Shown: positions 13,601-25,070, counted from the stretch's first letter. The stretch: DNA of 64,000 bases from Maniola hyperantus (GCF_902806685.2 NC_048537.1:14034720-14098719), one strand, 5' to 3'. The notes: generated by a model from the letters alone, not told the origin. Made by a program: numbers and translations.

Positions 13601-14471
13601 TTTATGTATTATCCGATTCTATTACTAACTAAAACCAATATGTTCTAGGAGTTTGGGAGGTACCTATGGTGATGTGGCAAGATCTCAACGGCGGAAGATG
13701 TTCCATGGGAGATGCTTGTGCTAACCCACCTGAAGCAGAAGGTGTTTACAAAATGATCTTGAAAAACTTTGACAGACATTACACAAGCAACAGGTAATAA
13801 AACGTCTCTTATTGCGTATAAGGTTATGAAATATAAAACAATTGTTTTTTCATCTTACTGTATGGACAAAATGACTTAATAAATACCTATTTCTTTTTAA
13901 CTTTAAAGATGTTTCTCATAATTCAAGCTTTAGTCACGAAATGTCTTATTATTGTGAGACGAATGTTTTATTTTTGCTTCATTGTCGTTTTGGTACATAT
14001 TACTCAAATGTAATTTATTTTTTCTAGGGCTCCATTCGGCTTATTCTACCACGCAGCTTGGTTCACCCAACCCCATCACAAAGAAGGTTTCATCAAGTTC
14101 TTAGACTTCATCAATCAAATGCCCGATGTATGGATTGTAACAAATTGGCAAGCGCTACAATGGGTTCGAGATCCAACTCCAATTTCAAGATTAAATAACT
14201 TCCAACCATTCCAATGCAATTATGCGGTAAGATTTTTATCTGAATTAAGTTTTTCGTCGAATAGGTACTCTTTCTATAATTCAATTTTTTTACATTATTT
14301 GTAATTTTTCAGGATCGACCTAAGAAGTGCAACAATGCTAAAGTATGTAATCTTTGGCACAAATCCGGTGTACGATACATGAGGACATGTCAACCTTGTC
14401 CTGAGATTTACCCTTGGACCGGCAAAACGGGCATCAGATCATCACGGATCGACAACGAAATTGAAGAATAA
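1635..14471 (+). CDS. CDA5: Chitin deacetylase-like 5: secreted chitin-binding domain, giant linker and CE4 deacetylase domain
   Basis: Predicted extracellular enzyme that removes acetyl groups from chitin in cuticle or tracheal matrix (family knowledge). Coding exons: 1635/1675-1879, 2364-2571, 2838-3115, 3199-5919, 6449-6600, 7299-7450, 7963-8009, 8119-8328, 8836-10824, 11529-11624, 11826-12019, then 12130-12355 or 12773-12998, 13270-13562, 13649-13793, 14028-14226, 14313-14471 (TAA). All phases agree, giving about 2,437 residues. Residues 46-96 form a peritrophin-A domain with six cysteines (46, 59, 65, 75, 88, 96). The middle is Asn/Pro/Thr/Ser-rich with acidic runs, a poly-Thr tract and two furin-like sites (RKKR ending near residue 281, RGKR near 342). 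The C-terminal CE4 domain has TFDD (Asp 2114/2115), metal-binding HTISH (2170-2174), RGMRAPF, DSSLP and VTNWQALQW. A cysteine-rich KCRKDVCLLPDC segment precedes it. The start is uncertain: ATG 1635 gives a good signal peptide, but an upstream exon joined at 1675 is equally possible. The acceptor at 7299 and the donor after 11624 (gttaga) are weak. Confidence 0.9.
5928..6090. mobile_element. MITE-like inverted-repeat element just inside the CDA5 intron
   Basis: The ends are inverted repeats: tggggctaattcc at the left and the matching gaatcggcccca at the right, continuing inward as gtacacaatctctaaacta against its complement. The arms are about 55 bases. It begins 8 bases after the donor (GT at 5920) of the 2.7-kb exon. 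A related element lies at 26670-26994 (same outer word ggctaattc and inner word taaa..gagattgt). Confidence 0.75.
6971..7013 (+). repeat. Tandem TTTTCAG heptamers in a CDA5 intron
   Basis: About five copies of ttttcag with one interrupted copy. Each unit by itself resembles a 3' splice site. The repeat sits between the exons ending at 6600 and starting at 7299. No open frame in the correct phase follows it, so it is listed as a repeat only. Confidence 0.8.
7537..7716. mobile_element. MITE with about 40-bp terminal inverted repeats in a CDA5 intron
   Basis: The left end agggcgtcttcaaatttg and the right end caaatttgaaggcaccct are complementary. The match extends through gcaaagt and the word gcgtggaggc (its complement gcctccgcgtgg). 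The 180-bp element has a GC-rich middle with no coding capacity. Confidence 0.75.
8195..8290 (+). repeat. Coding ACN microsatellite (threonine tract) in CDA5
   Basis: Near-uninterrupted ACA/ACT/ACC codons inside the exon 8119-8328, giving a Thr/Ser-rich mucin-like run ending in TTRRPTTTTAP. Such tracts are typical O-glycosylation sites and vary in length between individuals (general knowledge). The frame is kept on both sides. Confidence 0.85.
12130..12355 (+). CDS. CDA5: Alternative exon A of the CDA5 deacetylase domain
   Basis: Acceptor ttacttag at 12129, donor tttc|gtaag at 12356. It is 226 nt, enters in phase 1 and leaves in phase 2. It encodes 76 residues with CE4 motif 1 as ITFDDAVNDL and the first histidine of motif 2 (ASHTIS). 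It aligns without gaps to the exon at 12773-12998, with 57 of 76 residues identical. Because 226 is not a multiple of three, including both or neither would shift the frame, so the two must be alternatives. The codons are AT-rich, like those of neighbouring exons. Confidence 0.93.
12773..12998 (+). CDS. CDA5: Alternative exon B of the CDA5 deacetylase domain
   Basis: Acceptor gacaaaacag at 12772, donor tttc|gtaag at 12999. Same length (226 nt) and phases as exon A. It encodes motif 1 as LTFDDSVNDL and ends ASHTVS, keeping both metal-binding aspartates and the motif 2 histidine. Differences cluster at the N-terminal edge (residues 2-8), around KGLYADL, and near the end (SAGHEM against ADGHEF). 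It is visibly richer in G and C at third positions than exon A. Both copies look intact, so this is a functional isoform switch and not a decayed duplicate. Confidence 0.93.
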
Positions 14472-16291
14472 GCAGATACTGTTATTAGTTATTAACAAAT
14501 TACACCCATCCTTAGTAATGATCCATTAGAATTTGCTTTTTAATTTTAAGCCAACGAGGCAAGGATCATTCAGCTAGTAAATTATTGTCAGTAGAAATTG
14601 TTTTGTCACCTTCACCTAGTGAGTGCCATTTAGATTTGATGGTCACAAAGCAAAAATGTAAATTGTAAACAATTTCATCGTAGTTAAGGAGAACGTTTTG
14701 CTAGTTCGTTAGTGTAATTAACTTCGCTCCTTTTAGTTAAAGTTATATGTAATGTATTGGAAGCTGTGATATTGTGTCTTTTCAATGGTCTTAAAAATGC
14801 TTTCAAACAATCTGTAAGTTCTATTTAACGAATTTACGTATAATGTTATCGATCTTATGATAATCTGCTTTATACAGGTGTCCTTTCTCATGATCGTTTT
14901 AATTTAAGTATACTTCAAATACTCTCTCATTTTGGAATGGAAAATTATATTTAGATGTAAGATTTATAACAGCTATCATCACAAAGTGATATTTTACATA
15001 CTCTGAATTATTGTCATCTTCAATACTTTTTTGATAACCATCATTGTTCTTAATTTTTTAAATAAGCCATATTAAAAATTAGAAAAAAAATATTTCTTAT
15101 CTTGCCAGCGTTGTGGTTGACACTGCCTTTTTATACAATTTGTAAATATAGTTATTAGATTTTTTTTAAGTGTTAGGATATAGTATTTTATGAGTTGTAA
15201 GCACCCGTTAGATAAATATATAACTTTGTAAAATATAATATGACGCTTAATTTGAACAAAGGTTTTATGTATTCAAAATTTTATTTATATATATTTTAGC
15301 GTCGCGTAGACGTCTGTCTACATCGCATAAGTGATGAAGCACATGTTTATGTGACTGCTAATAAATATTATAATTAAAATAATTTTACAGTGCTTTATGA
15401 AAATAAAGAGACAAATGAACTTTTTAATTTATAGCGTTCTGATATGTAAAGAACCATTGCTTTTCAGATTTTTGTTTTTCCTTTTCGAGTTTTCACTACT
15501 TTTTATATTAATATTTAATGATGCTGTGCGCACTAAAATTATGGCAGAAGCGCTTACAAATTTATCTACTTATTTAAAACAATTTGCAATATTTATATGT
15601 CCTATTGATGTAAATATAGGTTTAATATTTAAAATTGGAAGTTCCATCCATTTCCAAATAATATTTGATTGATGTTTGTCTATTCTCTCGGCTAATTCTA
15701 TGTAACTTGGACGTGAATCTTTTTTACTGGAACCCGTTTTTGATGCTGTGTGAAATTCTGCATTCATTTTTATAAATTATCTGGTGATGTAATAAATGCC
15801 ACCAGTGCAAATAAATAAAATAATATAATGCTATTTTTGAGTTTTATTGTACCATACCAAGTCATCATCATCATCATCATTGCTACATTGTAAGGCATTG
15901 CTACTGGACGCTAGAAGTGGCTAAAATGGTAAACAAGCGCAGTTAAATTTTTTTACTCAGATTAAAATAAGAGTTAAATAGTTAAATGCTTCTATCCAAA
16001 ATTGAATCAAGTCGCAGATGAGTATTCCAAAAACAACAATAAAAATCTAGCAGGTTTTATATTTTGGCCATGACCGCTAGATTAGATTTAGTAGACTGAA
16101 TATTAAATACGATTAGTTCATAAAAAATGAAATTTCAATCATAACACTTGTTCGAAAACGACGTCGTGTTGTTAAAGGTCATGAAAACTAATAAAAAGAC
16201 GAGATCGCAACAGAATATTACATATTCTTCTAACTTTGGTGAAGATAAGAATCGCCAAAAAATGTTCTTATGATAAATTTCGCGTAAGAAT
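14472..16291 (+). other. CDA5 3' UTR and spacer to the receptor gene
   Basis: AT-rich, no conserved coding frame. Candidate poly(A) signals AATAAA occur at 15360-15365 and 15402-15407, so the 3' UTR is probably about 0.9-1 kb. The 91-codon frame at 15397-15672 is AT-rich and overlaps the presumed transcript end. A short CATCAT run at 15862-15880 followed by a word resembling the LINE 3' end (attgctacattgtaag) suggests repeat debris. The receptor promoter should lie in 15700-16291, but I see no clear core element. Confidence 0.5.
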
Positions 16292-19200
16292 ATGAAAATG
16301 AAAATATTAATGCTTTTATTATCAACAAACTTGTACCATTTAACCTTGGGTGATGAAATTGAAAATTATCAATTAATATTTGAACCCCGAACACGGTTCT
16401 CTAATCATCATCGTCTACAGACCAAGCCAAATTTGAAAAGTGTATATTCAAAATATAGATATGGGGAAGTGGTTCGACAAACGTTTGAAGAAATACGTGT
16501 TAATGGGACAAATAGATTACTTAATAAAAGATTAGCTGACCCTGTTTTTCACGGACACCCAAAAACTAGAGAAGAAGTATGGCATGAAAATTTTCTGAAG
16601 CAAAGTCCAGTCTTCGATCAAAACCCTTCTCTTATCAAATTGATCCATAACGTAACCTTAACATACCTTAGTGATTGTACTCCGGTAATACTGTACGATA
16701 GTCAGATAAAATCACATGAAAACCAATTATTTCAGGACTTGTTCAATAGTTTTCCTGTAACTTTCGTACATGGATATATAGACGAGAAGGATAATTTAGA
16801 AGAACCGAGATTGTTACAAGCAAAACGACAGTGCCTTCATTTCATATTATTTCTTACTGATGTACAGAAAAGCGCCAAGGTCTTGGGTAAACAATCCAAA
16901 AGTAAAATTATTATTATAGCCAGATCTTCTCAATGGGCAGTTCAAGAATTTTTGTCAGGGCCTATATCGAGATCTTTTATTAATCTACTTGTTATTGGAC
17001 AGAGCTTCAAAGATGGCGAGAACTTGGTAAGATACGCATTTGAATATCTAGTTAGTAGAATCGCCAAGGTCTGCACCTTGGTCTGTAGAAAATTATTATG
17101 AACAATCTTCATTGCGACCAATACCGAGGGAACTTGAATGCTTCGGCCATGCATGTATTCAAGTCATCATAATACAAATAAAGGTAAATTAGGTATGCAG
17201 GAAATCTATGTAAGTTATCTGGCAAAACTACACAGGTCAAATTACAGATATCATCATATTATAATTTTTGGCTAACAGTTTGGTGCTTAACACATTTTTA
17301 TTCTACAACTAACTAATGCCCATCTAAGCGCCCATTATAAATTGTTATGCAACACGCACCATCATACATCAGATGTTAATGATTCTGTGTTGAAAAATTT
17401 CTGACAAGTGCTAAGAAAAACTGTACGAAGTTTCAACTCAATCGAATGAACGATGCTCGAATGCATAGGCTACACTATAAGATAGAACAGAAAGACCGCT
17501 TTAGAACATGTTTTATATTATAATTTAACGGAATTAGGGATACCTACTGTCTACGGACGTCAGAGTCAAACGAAATGAAAACCCAACAAAAATTTAATTT
17601 CAGGAAGTCCCATACATACTGTATACTCATATTTTATACGTCGATGGATTGGGTGCCAGCAAACCGCAAGTACTATGTTCTTGGAACAACGGGAAGTATT
17701 CCAGAAATGTGGATTTGTTTCCCACTAAAATGACGAAGGGGTATGCTGGACATCGGTTTATTATCGCCGCTGCGAACCAGCCACCTTTTATATTCAGGAG
17801 GTACAAAAACAGTTTTTGAGGGCTAGTAATTAATTTTGAAAATAATCTTGTCAGCCACGTAATTGAACTTTAATGTTACCAACCTATATTTTCGTTTTTC
17901 ATATTGGTTTGAAGTTTCACTCGGAAATTTCTCACAGAAAAGATGTTAGGTATAAAGTTTTTTTTTCATATTAGGTAACTAGCTTATGCTCGCGACTTCG
18001 TCCGCGTGGACTACACAAATTTCAAACCCCTATTTCACCCCCTTAGGGGTTGAATTTTCAAAAATCCTTTCTTAGCGGATGTCTACGTCTATCTGCATGC
18101 CAAATTTCAGCCCGATCCGTCCTGTAGTTTGAGCGTCAGTCACCTTTTCCTTTCATTATATTTAGATTAAATAGGTACTTGAAGAATTTTAGTAGTAGAA
18201 CAGTAGTAGAGAACAGTAATAGTGGATGACAATAATCAGATGTTTCGTAAAGGCGTACCTAAAATATAATTTTTTTAAGCCGATAATTTATACTGTTGTC
18301 TAGAATACTAACTGATTCGGATGGAGGAAATCCTCGAGTGGTCTGGGACGGTTCTGAAGTTAGAATCCTCAATTTACTAGCAGCGAGAAATAACTTTTCC
18401 ATTGAAATAGTGGAACCTCGTGATCTTCATTTGGGGTAACTACCTACTTCATCATCATCATCATGATCAACGCATCGCCGGCTCACTACAGAACACGAGT
18501 CTCCTCTCAAAGTGAGTAGGGTTTTGGCCATAGTCACGCTGGCCATGTGCGGATTGGTAGACTTCGCACACCTTTGAGAACATTATAGTGAACTCTCAGG
18601 CATGCAGGTTTCCTCACGATGTTTTCCTTCACCGTTAAAGCAAGTGATACATAATTAAAATACACATAACTCCGAAAAGTTAGAGGTGCGTTCCCGAGAT
18701 CGAACCCCCGACCTCCGATAGAAGGCGGACGTCTTGACCACTAGGCTATCACAGCTTACTACCTACCTACTTACCTATTTAATTTTACCTAGCTCGTCGA
18801 CGATTCCAGTCAGCCAGAAAGTCAGATGTTCCAAAAACGCTGACTATTTTTAACAAACAGAAGAACACAGGTTTCCATAAGTATTTGTACTTCAAAAATG
18901 ACGAATTTATATAAATTTTAAAGCCCTATTTAACCCACTTACGGGATAAAGTAAGTTTTATGGGAAATCCCATCGGGCACAGATCTAGTAATTTTCTAAG
19001 TTCTATAAGTGGTCGTAGATGTCCACAATCCGACCACAGCTGTAAAAGGCAGTATTGAAAATTACAAATAACGTGACAAGAACGAGCCGGCCGCATCAGA
19101 AGCGTGAACAGAGGTCCCGACGTTGCTAAACTTTGCGGACATCGTTATGTCCGATGCAGCTGACAGCCCTTTCACACTGCGTCCAGTTTGTATGCTTGCG

Positions 19201-22200
19201 TTAACACGAGCATCCCGCAATGCAATGCAGAGCAATGTGTTTATATGCTAGCGAGCATCCCTCGCTAGCATATAAACACATTCGCCATCAAACGGGATCC
19301 TGCAAAAAATTGGACGCAGTGTGGAAGGGCTGTTAAAGTATGCATCGTGAACTACATACTACAATATTTTTGTCTGTGTAGTCCAGGAGATGCTGTTTCA
19401 AGAGAAGTAGTTCTTGGCCGAGCGGACATAGGCGTAGCGGGATTATATGTGACTGACGAAAGGATTCGCGACATGGATATGAGCTCCTCTCATTCTCAGG
19501 ACTGTGCAGTGTTTATTACGTTGACATCCACAGCCCTTCCTCGGTTGGTAAATAGATACTAAAAGGGCATACCTTTACTGGTCATTAAATTTTTATTATA
19601 TTAGTGCAAATCATTCTGACTATCATCATCATCATCATCAACCAATAGACGTCCACTGCTGGACATAGGTCTCATGTAGGGACTTCAACACGCCACGGTC
19701 TTGCGCCGCCTGGATCCAGCGGGTCCCTGCAACTCGTCTGATGTCGTCCGTCCACCTAGTGGGGGGTCTTCCGACGCTGCGTCTTCCGGTGCGAGATCGC
19801 CATTCCAGCACCTTGGGACCCCAACGTCTATCGGTTGTACGAACTATGTGCCCTGTCCATTGCCACTTCAGCTTCGCAACCCGTTGAACTATGACGGTTA
19901 CTCTAGTTCTCCTACGGATCCCCTCATTTCCGATGGGATTTCTTTCGTATTTTATATTCGATGCGATCTTTTGAGTGGATAGGTATATAGGTACCTAATA
20001 TTGGTATTGGTACATAGGTACCTAATAGGTACCTATTGGTATTGGACGAATGACTGATAACAATGTTCTTAATAATGTCTCTCTTTTCTTCTTGTTGTAT
20101 AGAAACAGGCGTTACTTTAAATCGGAATCCATTTATACGGAAATCCATGATATACAATGAACCAAAAGCTTAATTTACTATAATCTGCTGAAACTGAACA
20201 AATCTGTATGGTGCAACATGCAGCATGCGACATGCACCATACCACCATACGCACCATAGATTTGTTCGGTTTCAGCGGATTATAGCAAAGTATAAGCTTT
20301 TAGTTTGTTGTACCTACTTTTCTTTTTGATAAAATCATCTATCTATATTTGGCAGATATCGAGCAATCCTCGGTCCGTTCCATTGGCACGTCTGGCTCGC
20401 TTTGACATTCACCTATATGTTCGGCATCTTCCCTCTAGCCTTCTCTGACAAACATACCCTACGGCACTTGTTACACGATAAAGGGGAAGTAGAGAATATG
20501 TTCTGGTATGTTTTCGGAACGTTTACGAATTGCTTCACGTTCGTTGGCAAGAACTCTTGGAGCCAAACTACCAAGGTCACTACGAGAATTTTGATTGGCA
20601 AGTCTCATATCTATACATACTTATCTATCTGTTCACACGCAATGAAAATATAACTTTTAAAGAACTACTTTTTGGCTCAGAAGATGTGCGATATTGCAAT
20701 AATACCTACCTACCTATCTATTCAAAAACTATTTACTTAGCTAAATATTTTAATCCAGTAGGTACGGTACAGTGGTCGATATAAGCAAGGGGGATCTGTC
20801 GAAACGTACCTAGTCTTTGCAGCAGATGCTGCAAAGTGCCTGCGGAATGTCCTCAGATGAGGACACTCCGCGGGCGACGTAGCACGATCACTGACACGAG
20901 CATTTTAGAAATAAATTATATCTTAAGGAGTCTATACTTAGGTAGGTACTATAAAATGCCAGGCATTCGAAAATGCAATACGTTATTTAAAGACCAACGC
21001 AAATATACGGGATTTAGTTATGGTAGGTATGCTTTGGTTATGCTTTGTTTTCTTGCATTCCACGAGGGCGAGTGGCTCATGCTTGTGTTTAACTCGTTTC
21101 GGTATAAGTAAAGAACACTGTGTGCGTTTGCGAGCGCTTGCTCGCGACTGATTGGTCGGACATGCACGCACTCCTATGCAATGCCCTTGTATACGATGTA
21201 ACCACAAGTAAAGTTCACTCGCCTTCGTGAATTGCAAGAAATACGTATAGGTAGTACACCGACTGCATTTTATTTCGACCAATAAAAATAAATGTATATT
21301 TTCTAGGCTGGTATTGGTTATTTACGATTATAATAACTAGCTGTTATACTGGATCGATCATAGCGTTCGTGACACTACCAATATTCCCTGAAACAGTGGA
21401 TTCGATAAAACAACTCCTCTCAGGGTTCTATCGCGTTGGAACTTTAGGTAAGACTCTTCCTATTAAATCTAGATTTTCCATAACTAAAATCTCAACAACT
21501 TGATCGATATGTATCTTTTTCTATTTATAAAAAGAGAAACTCGCTGACTGACACATTAACGTACCTACAGGTCAAACTAATGGGTCTCGAAACTTAAGAA
21601 TTTGTATATAGGTTCTCTATAAATAACGACGTAGGTAGTTCTTCATTAAGGATTTAAAAAAAAACCCCCAACGGGAGGGAAAACATAAAAGGAAATGCTT
21701 CTTTTGCGTGGACGACTTCATTCGCAGAAAAATGCTAGTAAATAAAATTTAAGTGTCTGTTTGAGATTTCAAAATAACCTAACCAACCGTGCATTGTAAA
21801 GTGTAGGTAGATGGATAAGCAGATTTTTTGAGCAGTTAGAAACTGCTCAAGAAATCTGCGCGACTGAATAAATTACATGGATTTATATGTATGTGTTTTC
21901 GGCCTTATTCTAACAGATCGAGGCGGTTGGGAGCGATGGTTCTTCAACTCATCCGATCCACTAACAAATAAACTGTTGAAGAAGATTGAACTAGTGCCCA
22001 ATGTCAGAACCGGCATTCGAAACACTACCAAGGCGTTCTTCTGGCCTTACGCTTTCCTGGGTTCTAAAGCCGAGCTTGAATATATCGTGCAAGCTAATTT
22101 TACGAAGGTCGAGTAAGTGTGTTTCTCTTTTCAATTATTATGCCATAGGAATCTATTGCTTCGTCGACTCCATCTACATGTTTAAGTATCAGGATTTGTA

Positions 22201-25005
22201 AGTATCAGCCATTTACAAAGTTAATGAGTGCTGAAAGTTGAAATTTAGCATAGATGGAGATTGGAGACCCGTTCCCGCAACATAGGTAGGTACACAAATT
22301 CAAATTTTGAAAAAAAAACAAAAAAAAAAACAGGGTGGGGTTTCTCCTGAACATGAAAAGCGAAAGCCCAATTTTTTTTGTTCCTTCTCGTTTTGGTTTA
22401 CCTTCTAGAGTGAAATTTCGTTGAAAAGGTATGAGTACCCTTATATTATTATAAATGCGAAAGTGTATTTGTTTGTTGGTTTGTCCTTCAATCACGTCGC
22501 AATGGAGCAACGGATTGACGAGATTTTTAGCATGGGTATAGTCAAAGACCTGGAGAGTGACATAGGCTACTTTTTATCCCAGGAAACCAAAAAGTTCCCG
22601 CGGGATTGTTAAAAACCTAAATCCACGCAGACGAAGTCGCGGGCGTCGGCTCTTTTTAAAATAATAAACTAATAATATTAGTAGATACCTACTAATTAGG
22701 TCTCTTGGACGGTTTTCTGAAAGAAACTACTTATCGTTTACGAAATCATGAACATTAAAGTTTTCAGCAACAAGCATGATTACGCACTTCGACCAGTTTT
22801 TTGTTTTTGTTTGAATCCGGCATACCAACAAAGGTTATGTAAGTAGGCCTGCATGAGCTGCAGGTTTACTTTATACCTATTGTTTCAGATCAAAACGGTC
22901 CGTCCTCCACATATCCAACGAATGCTTTGTATCGTTTGGAGTCAGTATGGGCTTTCCCAACAACTCACTGTACAGCGCAAAGTTAAGCCGTGACATAAGG
23001 AGGATGTTGCAAAGTGGAATCGTTGACAAGCTGATAGATGAGGTGCGCTGGGAAATGCAGAGATCAAGTTCGGGGAAATTGCTATCGGTAGGTAAATGTA
23101 GGTGTTTTTAGGGTTCTGTACCTCAAAAGTAAAAACGGAACCCTTGTAGGATCACTTTGTTGTCTGTCTGTCTGTCTGTCAAGAAACCTACAGGGTACTT
23201 CCAGTTGACCTAGAATCATAAAATTTGGCAGGTAGGTACATCTTATAGCTGACATTTGGGGAAAAATCTGAAAACCGTGAATTTAGGGTTAGATCACACA
23301 AAAAAAAAATTATGGTCATGAACTAATAATTAGTATTTTCAACTTTCGAAGTGAGATAACTATATCAAGGTTTGGTGCAGCTGCGCGCCATATAATAAAT
23401 TTGAATTGAATTGAACTATATCAAGTGGGGTATCATATGAAAGGTCTTCACCTGTACATTCTAAAACAGATTTTTATTTATTTTTGAATTATCGTGCAAA
23501 ATGTCGAAAAAATACGACTGTAGTACGGAACCCTCATTGCGCGAGCCTGACTCGCACTTGGCCGGTTTTTTTAGGATGGCTAGCGACCCGCCCCGGCTTC
23601 GCACGGGTAGCTTATTACAATTTTCTCAGGAATAATGTAGCTTTCTACTGCTGAAAAGAATTTTCAAAATCGGTTCAGTACCTAGTTCCAGAGATTACTT
23701 CCTACAAACAAAACCTCTATTATATAATGTTAGTAGGAAGTAGGATGATAAAGCACTAGGTGGACGGACAACATCAAGCGAGTCGTAGTTCGTATGTGGA
23801 AGTCTCTCTACGAGAGACCTATGGTTGACAATGATGATGATAAAGTTAGCCCTTTCCTCTCAATTCTCACGTTCGTACCTAGGTACGACTAGGGTTGTCG
23901 TGGTATCCAAATGCAGAACAAGTCTTCCTTTCCTACAACTCTATCTTACTTGAATTGGTTCTCCTGTTTCAAATGTTAACCTAACAGTACCTACCATGCA
24001 CGTACTCCTCTAAGCATGGTTGTGAAGATTTTTATTACTCTCTTTAAAAATTACGACCTGTTACCTAAAATAACCAGTTCTAAAAATTTCGAAAAAAATA
24101 AAGCATAAAAAATCGTTTCATATACTTACTTAAGTACTTACTTACCTTGTTTCTGAAATCTTCCTTTTTGCGAAGGAGCTTTTATCTAATCTTTTTCATA
24201 TTTTTTTCCATTTGGCAATCTGTACGATGATAGGAAGAAGTAGGCTGATCAATGAGGATTTGATAATCCTCAGCCATTATAACGAAATGCTAAAATTTAT
24301 CAGTTATGCGCTCGATTGGTTAAAACCTAGTATAGCTTTGCCATTATAGATCCTTGTGTACAAAACTAAAGTGTAAAATACCTACGGCGTTTACGTAGCA
24401 ATAAGATAGGTACTTTGCACTTTACCTAGGTAGGTAGGTTGTTTATCCTATCAATAACTTATTAACAGGTGGTACGCGATTCATCATCTCATCTAGGCTC
24501 ATTAGAAGAGAGAGGATTAACTCTCGAAGATACCCAAGGAATGTTCCTTTTACTAGGTGCAGGGTTCCTTATCGCAGCGACAGCTCTTTTGTCGGAATGG
24601 ATGGGAGGGTTTTCAAGGCGGTGCTGCATGCTACGTAAAAGACTCACATCCAACAGGAGTTCGAATCAATCTTTAATACACAATCCCAAAACATCTGTTG
24701 TAACTAAACGTAATAGCATTGATAGTATATTACATTTCGATACAAGATCTTCAAGTGTTGAATCTAGAGAGACACTTGACGGAGAAATTATAGACGTTCC
24801 TCAAGAAAGTATAACTATACACAATGATGATGTAAACACAGATTCTAGACGATCGAGTTCAGTCGATTTAGACAGGCAAGTGCGGGAGATTTTTGAAAAA
24901 GACGAATACAGAAGACGGATGGTTTTAGAAGAAATTGTGTCCATGGAAGATAGTAGAGAGGATACTGCTTCGAGAGGTGTATTTGGAGATCGCGTTAGAT
25001 GTTAA
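16292..25005 (+). CDS. Ir21a: Ionotropic receptor, probably IR21a (cold/thermosensory antennal receptor)
   Basis: Variant ionotropic glutamate receptor in sensory dendrites. Coding exons: 16292-17026, 17604-17800, 18304-18435, 19382-19543, 20356-20597, 21307-21447, 21917-22112, 22889-23087, 24469-25005 (TAA), giving 846 residues. All phases agree if the donor after 20597 is GC (g|gcaagt). There is a signal peptide (residues 1-20), a divergent amino-terminal domain, then ligand-binding lobe S1 beginning near KGYAGHRFIIAAANQPPF. Membrane segment M1 is about 420-440, the pore loop ENMFWYVFGTFTNCF, M2 about 491-514, then lobe S2 and M3 about 692-712 (GMFLLLGAGFLIAATALLSEW). A Ser/Arg-rich cytoplasmic tail of about 134 residues follows. 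IR21a is preferred because the 846-residue length, long amino-terminal domain and tail match the roughly 840-residue fly protein as I remember it. IR40a and IR93a are alternatives. Family call is firm; the orthologue is less so. Confidence 0.85.
17986..18175 (+). repeat. Interspersed repeat family 'tagcttatgctcgcgacttcg' copy, + orientation
   Basis: One of about ten copies in the window. It starts near ctagcttatgctcgcgac, has an internal cccccttaggggttg palindrome and ends after ccttttcctttcatta. Other + copies: 39448-39602, 46553-46650 (truncated), 47385-47601, 49408-49648, fragment 2098-2162. Minus copies: 38192-38402, 50668-50850, 51815-52035, 63020-63260. The longer copies carry a (CAGT)n run before the ctttt end. 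No coding capacity. It resembles the 3' tail of a lepidopteran non-LTR element or a SINE; the class is not established here. Confidence 0.7.
18448..18757 (-). mobile_element. tRNA-derived SINE in a receptor intron
   Basis: Read on the minus strand it starts with a tRNA-like head (A box tagcctagtggtcaagacg, B box ggttcgatctcggga) and ends in a (gat)n tail. Partial copies of the same family: minus strand at 2163-2222, 36961-37076, 49245-49361 plus 49979-50148 (one copy split by an insertion) and 53870-53965; plus strand at 50-122, 56418-56545 and 57640-57855. The family class follows directly from the Pol III boxes. Confidence 0.8.
19163..19333. mobile_element. MITE with inverted termini and an internal palindrome
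   Basis: Terminal repeats of about 23 bases: acagccctttcacactgcg at the left and the complement cgcagtgtggaagggctgt at the right. Inside is a second palindrome, tgtgtttatatgctagcgag followed shortly by its complement. The right end lies 48 bases before the receptor exon that starts at 19382, so it occupies the region where the branch point would be expected. Confidence 0.75.
19624..19965 (-). mobile_element. Antisense 3' fragment of a non-LTR (LINE) retrotransposon in a receptor intron
   Basis: On the minus strand this encodes the decayed C-terminal end of a reverse-transcriptase polyprotein of the type common in Lepidoptera (reverse complement of ccacggtcttgcgccgcctg gives an AAQDRGVW-like motif, following a WTDDIRR-like one). 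A (CAT)n tail lies at the distal end. The same protein end appears on the plus strand at 42330-42665 and, more decayed, at 23745-23840, 54960-55110 and 60770-60835. Broken, no intact frame. Confidence 0.7.
20160..20311. mobile_element. MITE-like inverted repeat in a receptor intron
   Basis: The arm aaaagcttaatttactataa...ctgaacaaatct is matched by its near complement agatttgttcggtttcagcg...gcttttagttt. The centre is built from short repeats of catgca/caccat. The arms are about 48 bases with a few mismatches. Confidence 0.65.
22437..22650 (+). repeat. Interspersed repeat family 'ataaatgcgaaagtg' copy
   Basis: Starts near ttataaatgcgaaagtgt, has the core ggagagtgacataggctac and ends in aaatccacgcagacgaagtc. 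Other copies: 36314-36475, 47888-48112, 62654-62870 and a diverged one at 52853-53035 on the plus strand; 54225-54420 on the minus strand. The closing word gacgaagtcgcgggc is shared with the 'tagcttatgctcgcg' family, so the two may be parts or relatives of one element. Confidence 0.7.
23107..23572 (+). repeat. Interspersed repeat family 'agggttccgtacctc', copy 1, with a nested insertion
   Basis: Four full-length plus-strand copies: 23107-23572, 55134-55567, 56955-57415 and 58805-59233. All run from agggttccgtacctcaaaa, through cactttgttgtctgtctg and tcatatgaaaggtcttcacc, to tacggaaccctcgttgcgcg and a terminal hairpin gcgagcctgactcgc before ttggccggttttt. The words gggttccgta and tacggaaccc near the two ends are inverted. 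A 3'-hairpin followed by an unrepeated end recalls Helitron-type elements, but this is only a suggestion. 39625-39890 and 44590-45210 begin similarly but belong to a sister family. Confidence 0.75.
23370..23414 (+). mobile_element. 45-bp 5'-truncated retro-insertion with 11-bp target duplication
   Basis: The word actatatcaag occurs at 23359-23369 and again at 23415-23425. Between them lie 45 bases ending in ttgaattgaattga. The other three copies of the host repeat lack both the insert and the duplication. This is the structure left by a very short target-primed insertion of a LINE 3' end. Confidence 0.8.
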
Positions 25006-25070
25006 AATCCTAGTGTTTTATGAAAAACTTAAGATGTTAAAATAGCAGCTTTCTTCTGTGTTTTAAATCA

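Noticed and set aside
15397..15672. 91-codon frame after CDA5
   Set aside because: AT-rich, hydrophobic by composition, overlaps the presumed transcript end, no homologue recognised.
19701..19982. 93-codon plus-strand frame in a receptor intron
   Set aside because: It lies antisense to a LINE 3' end and has no conserved features.
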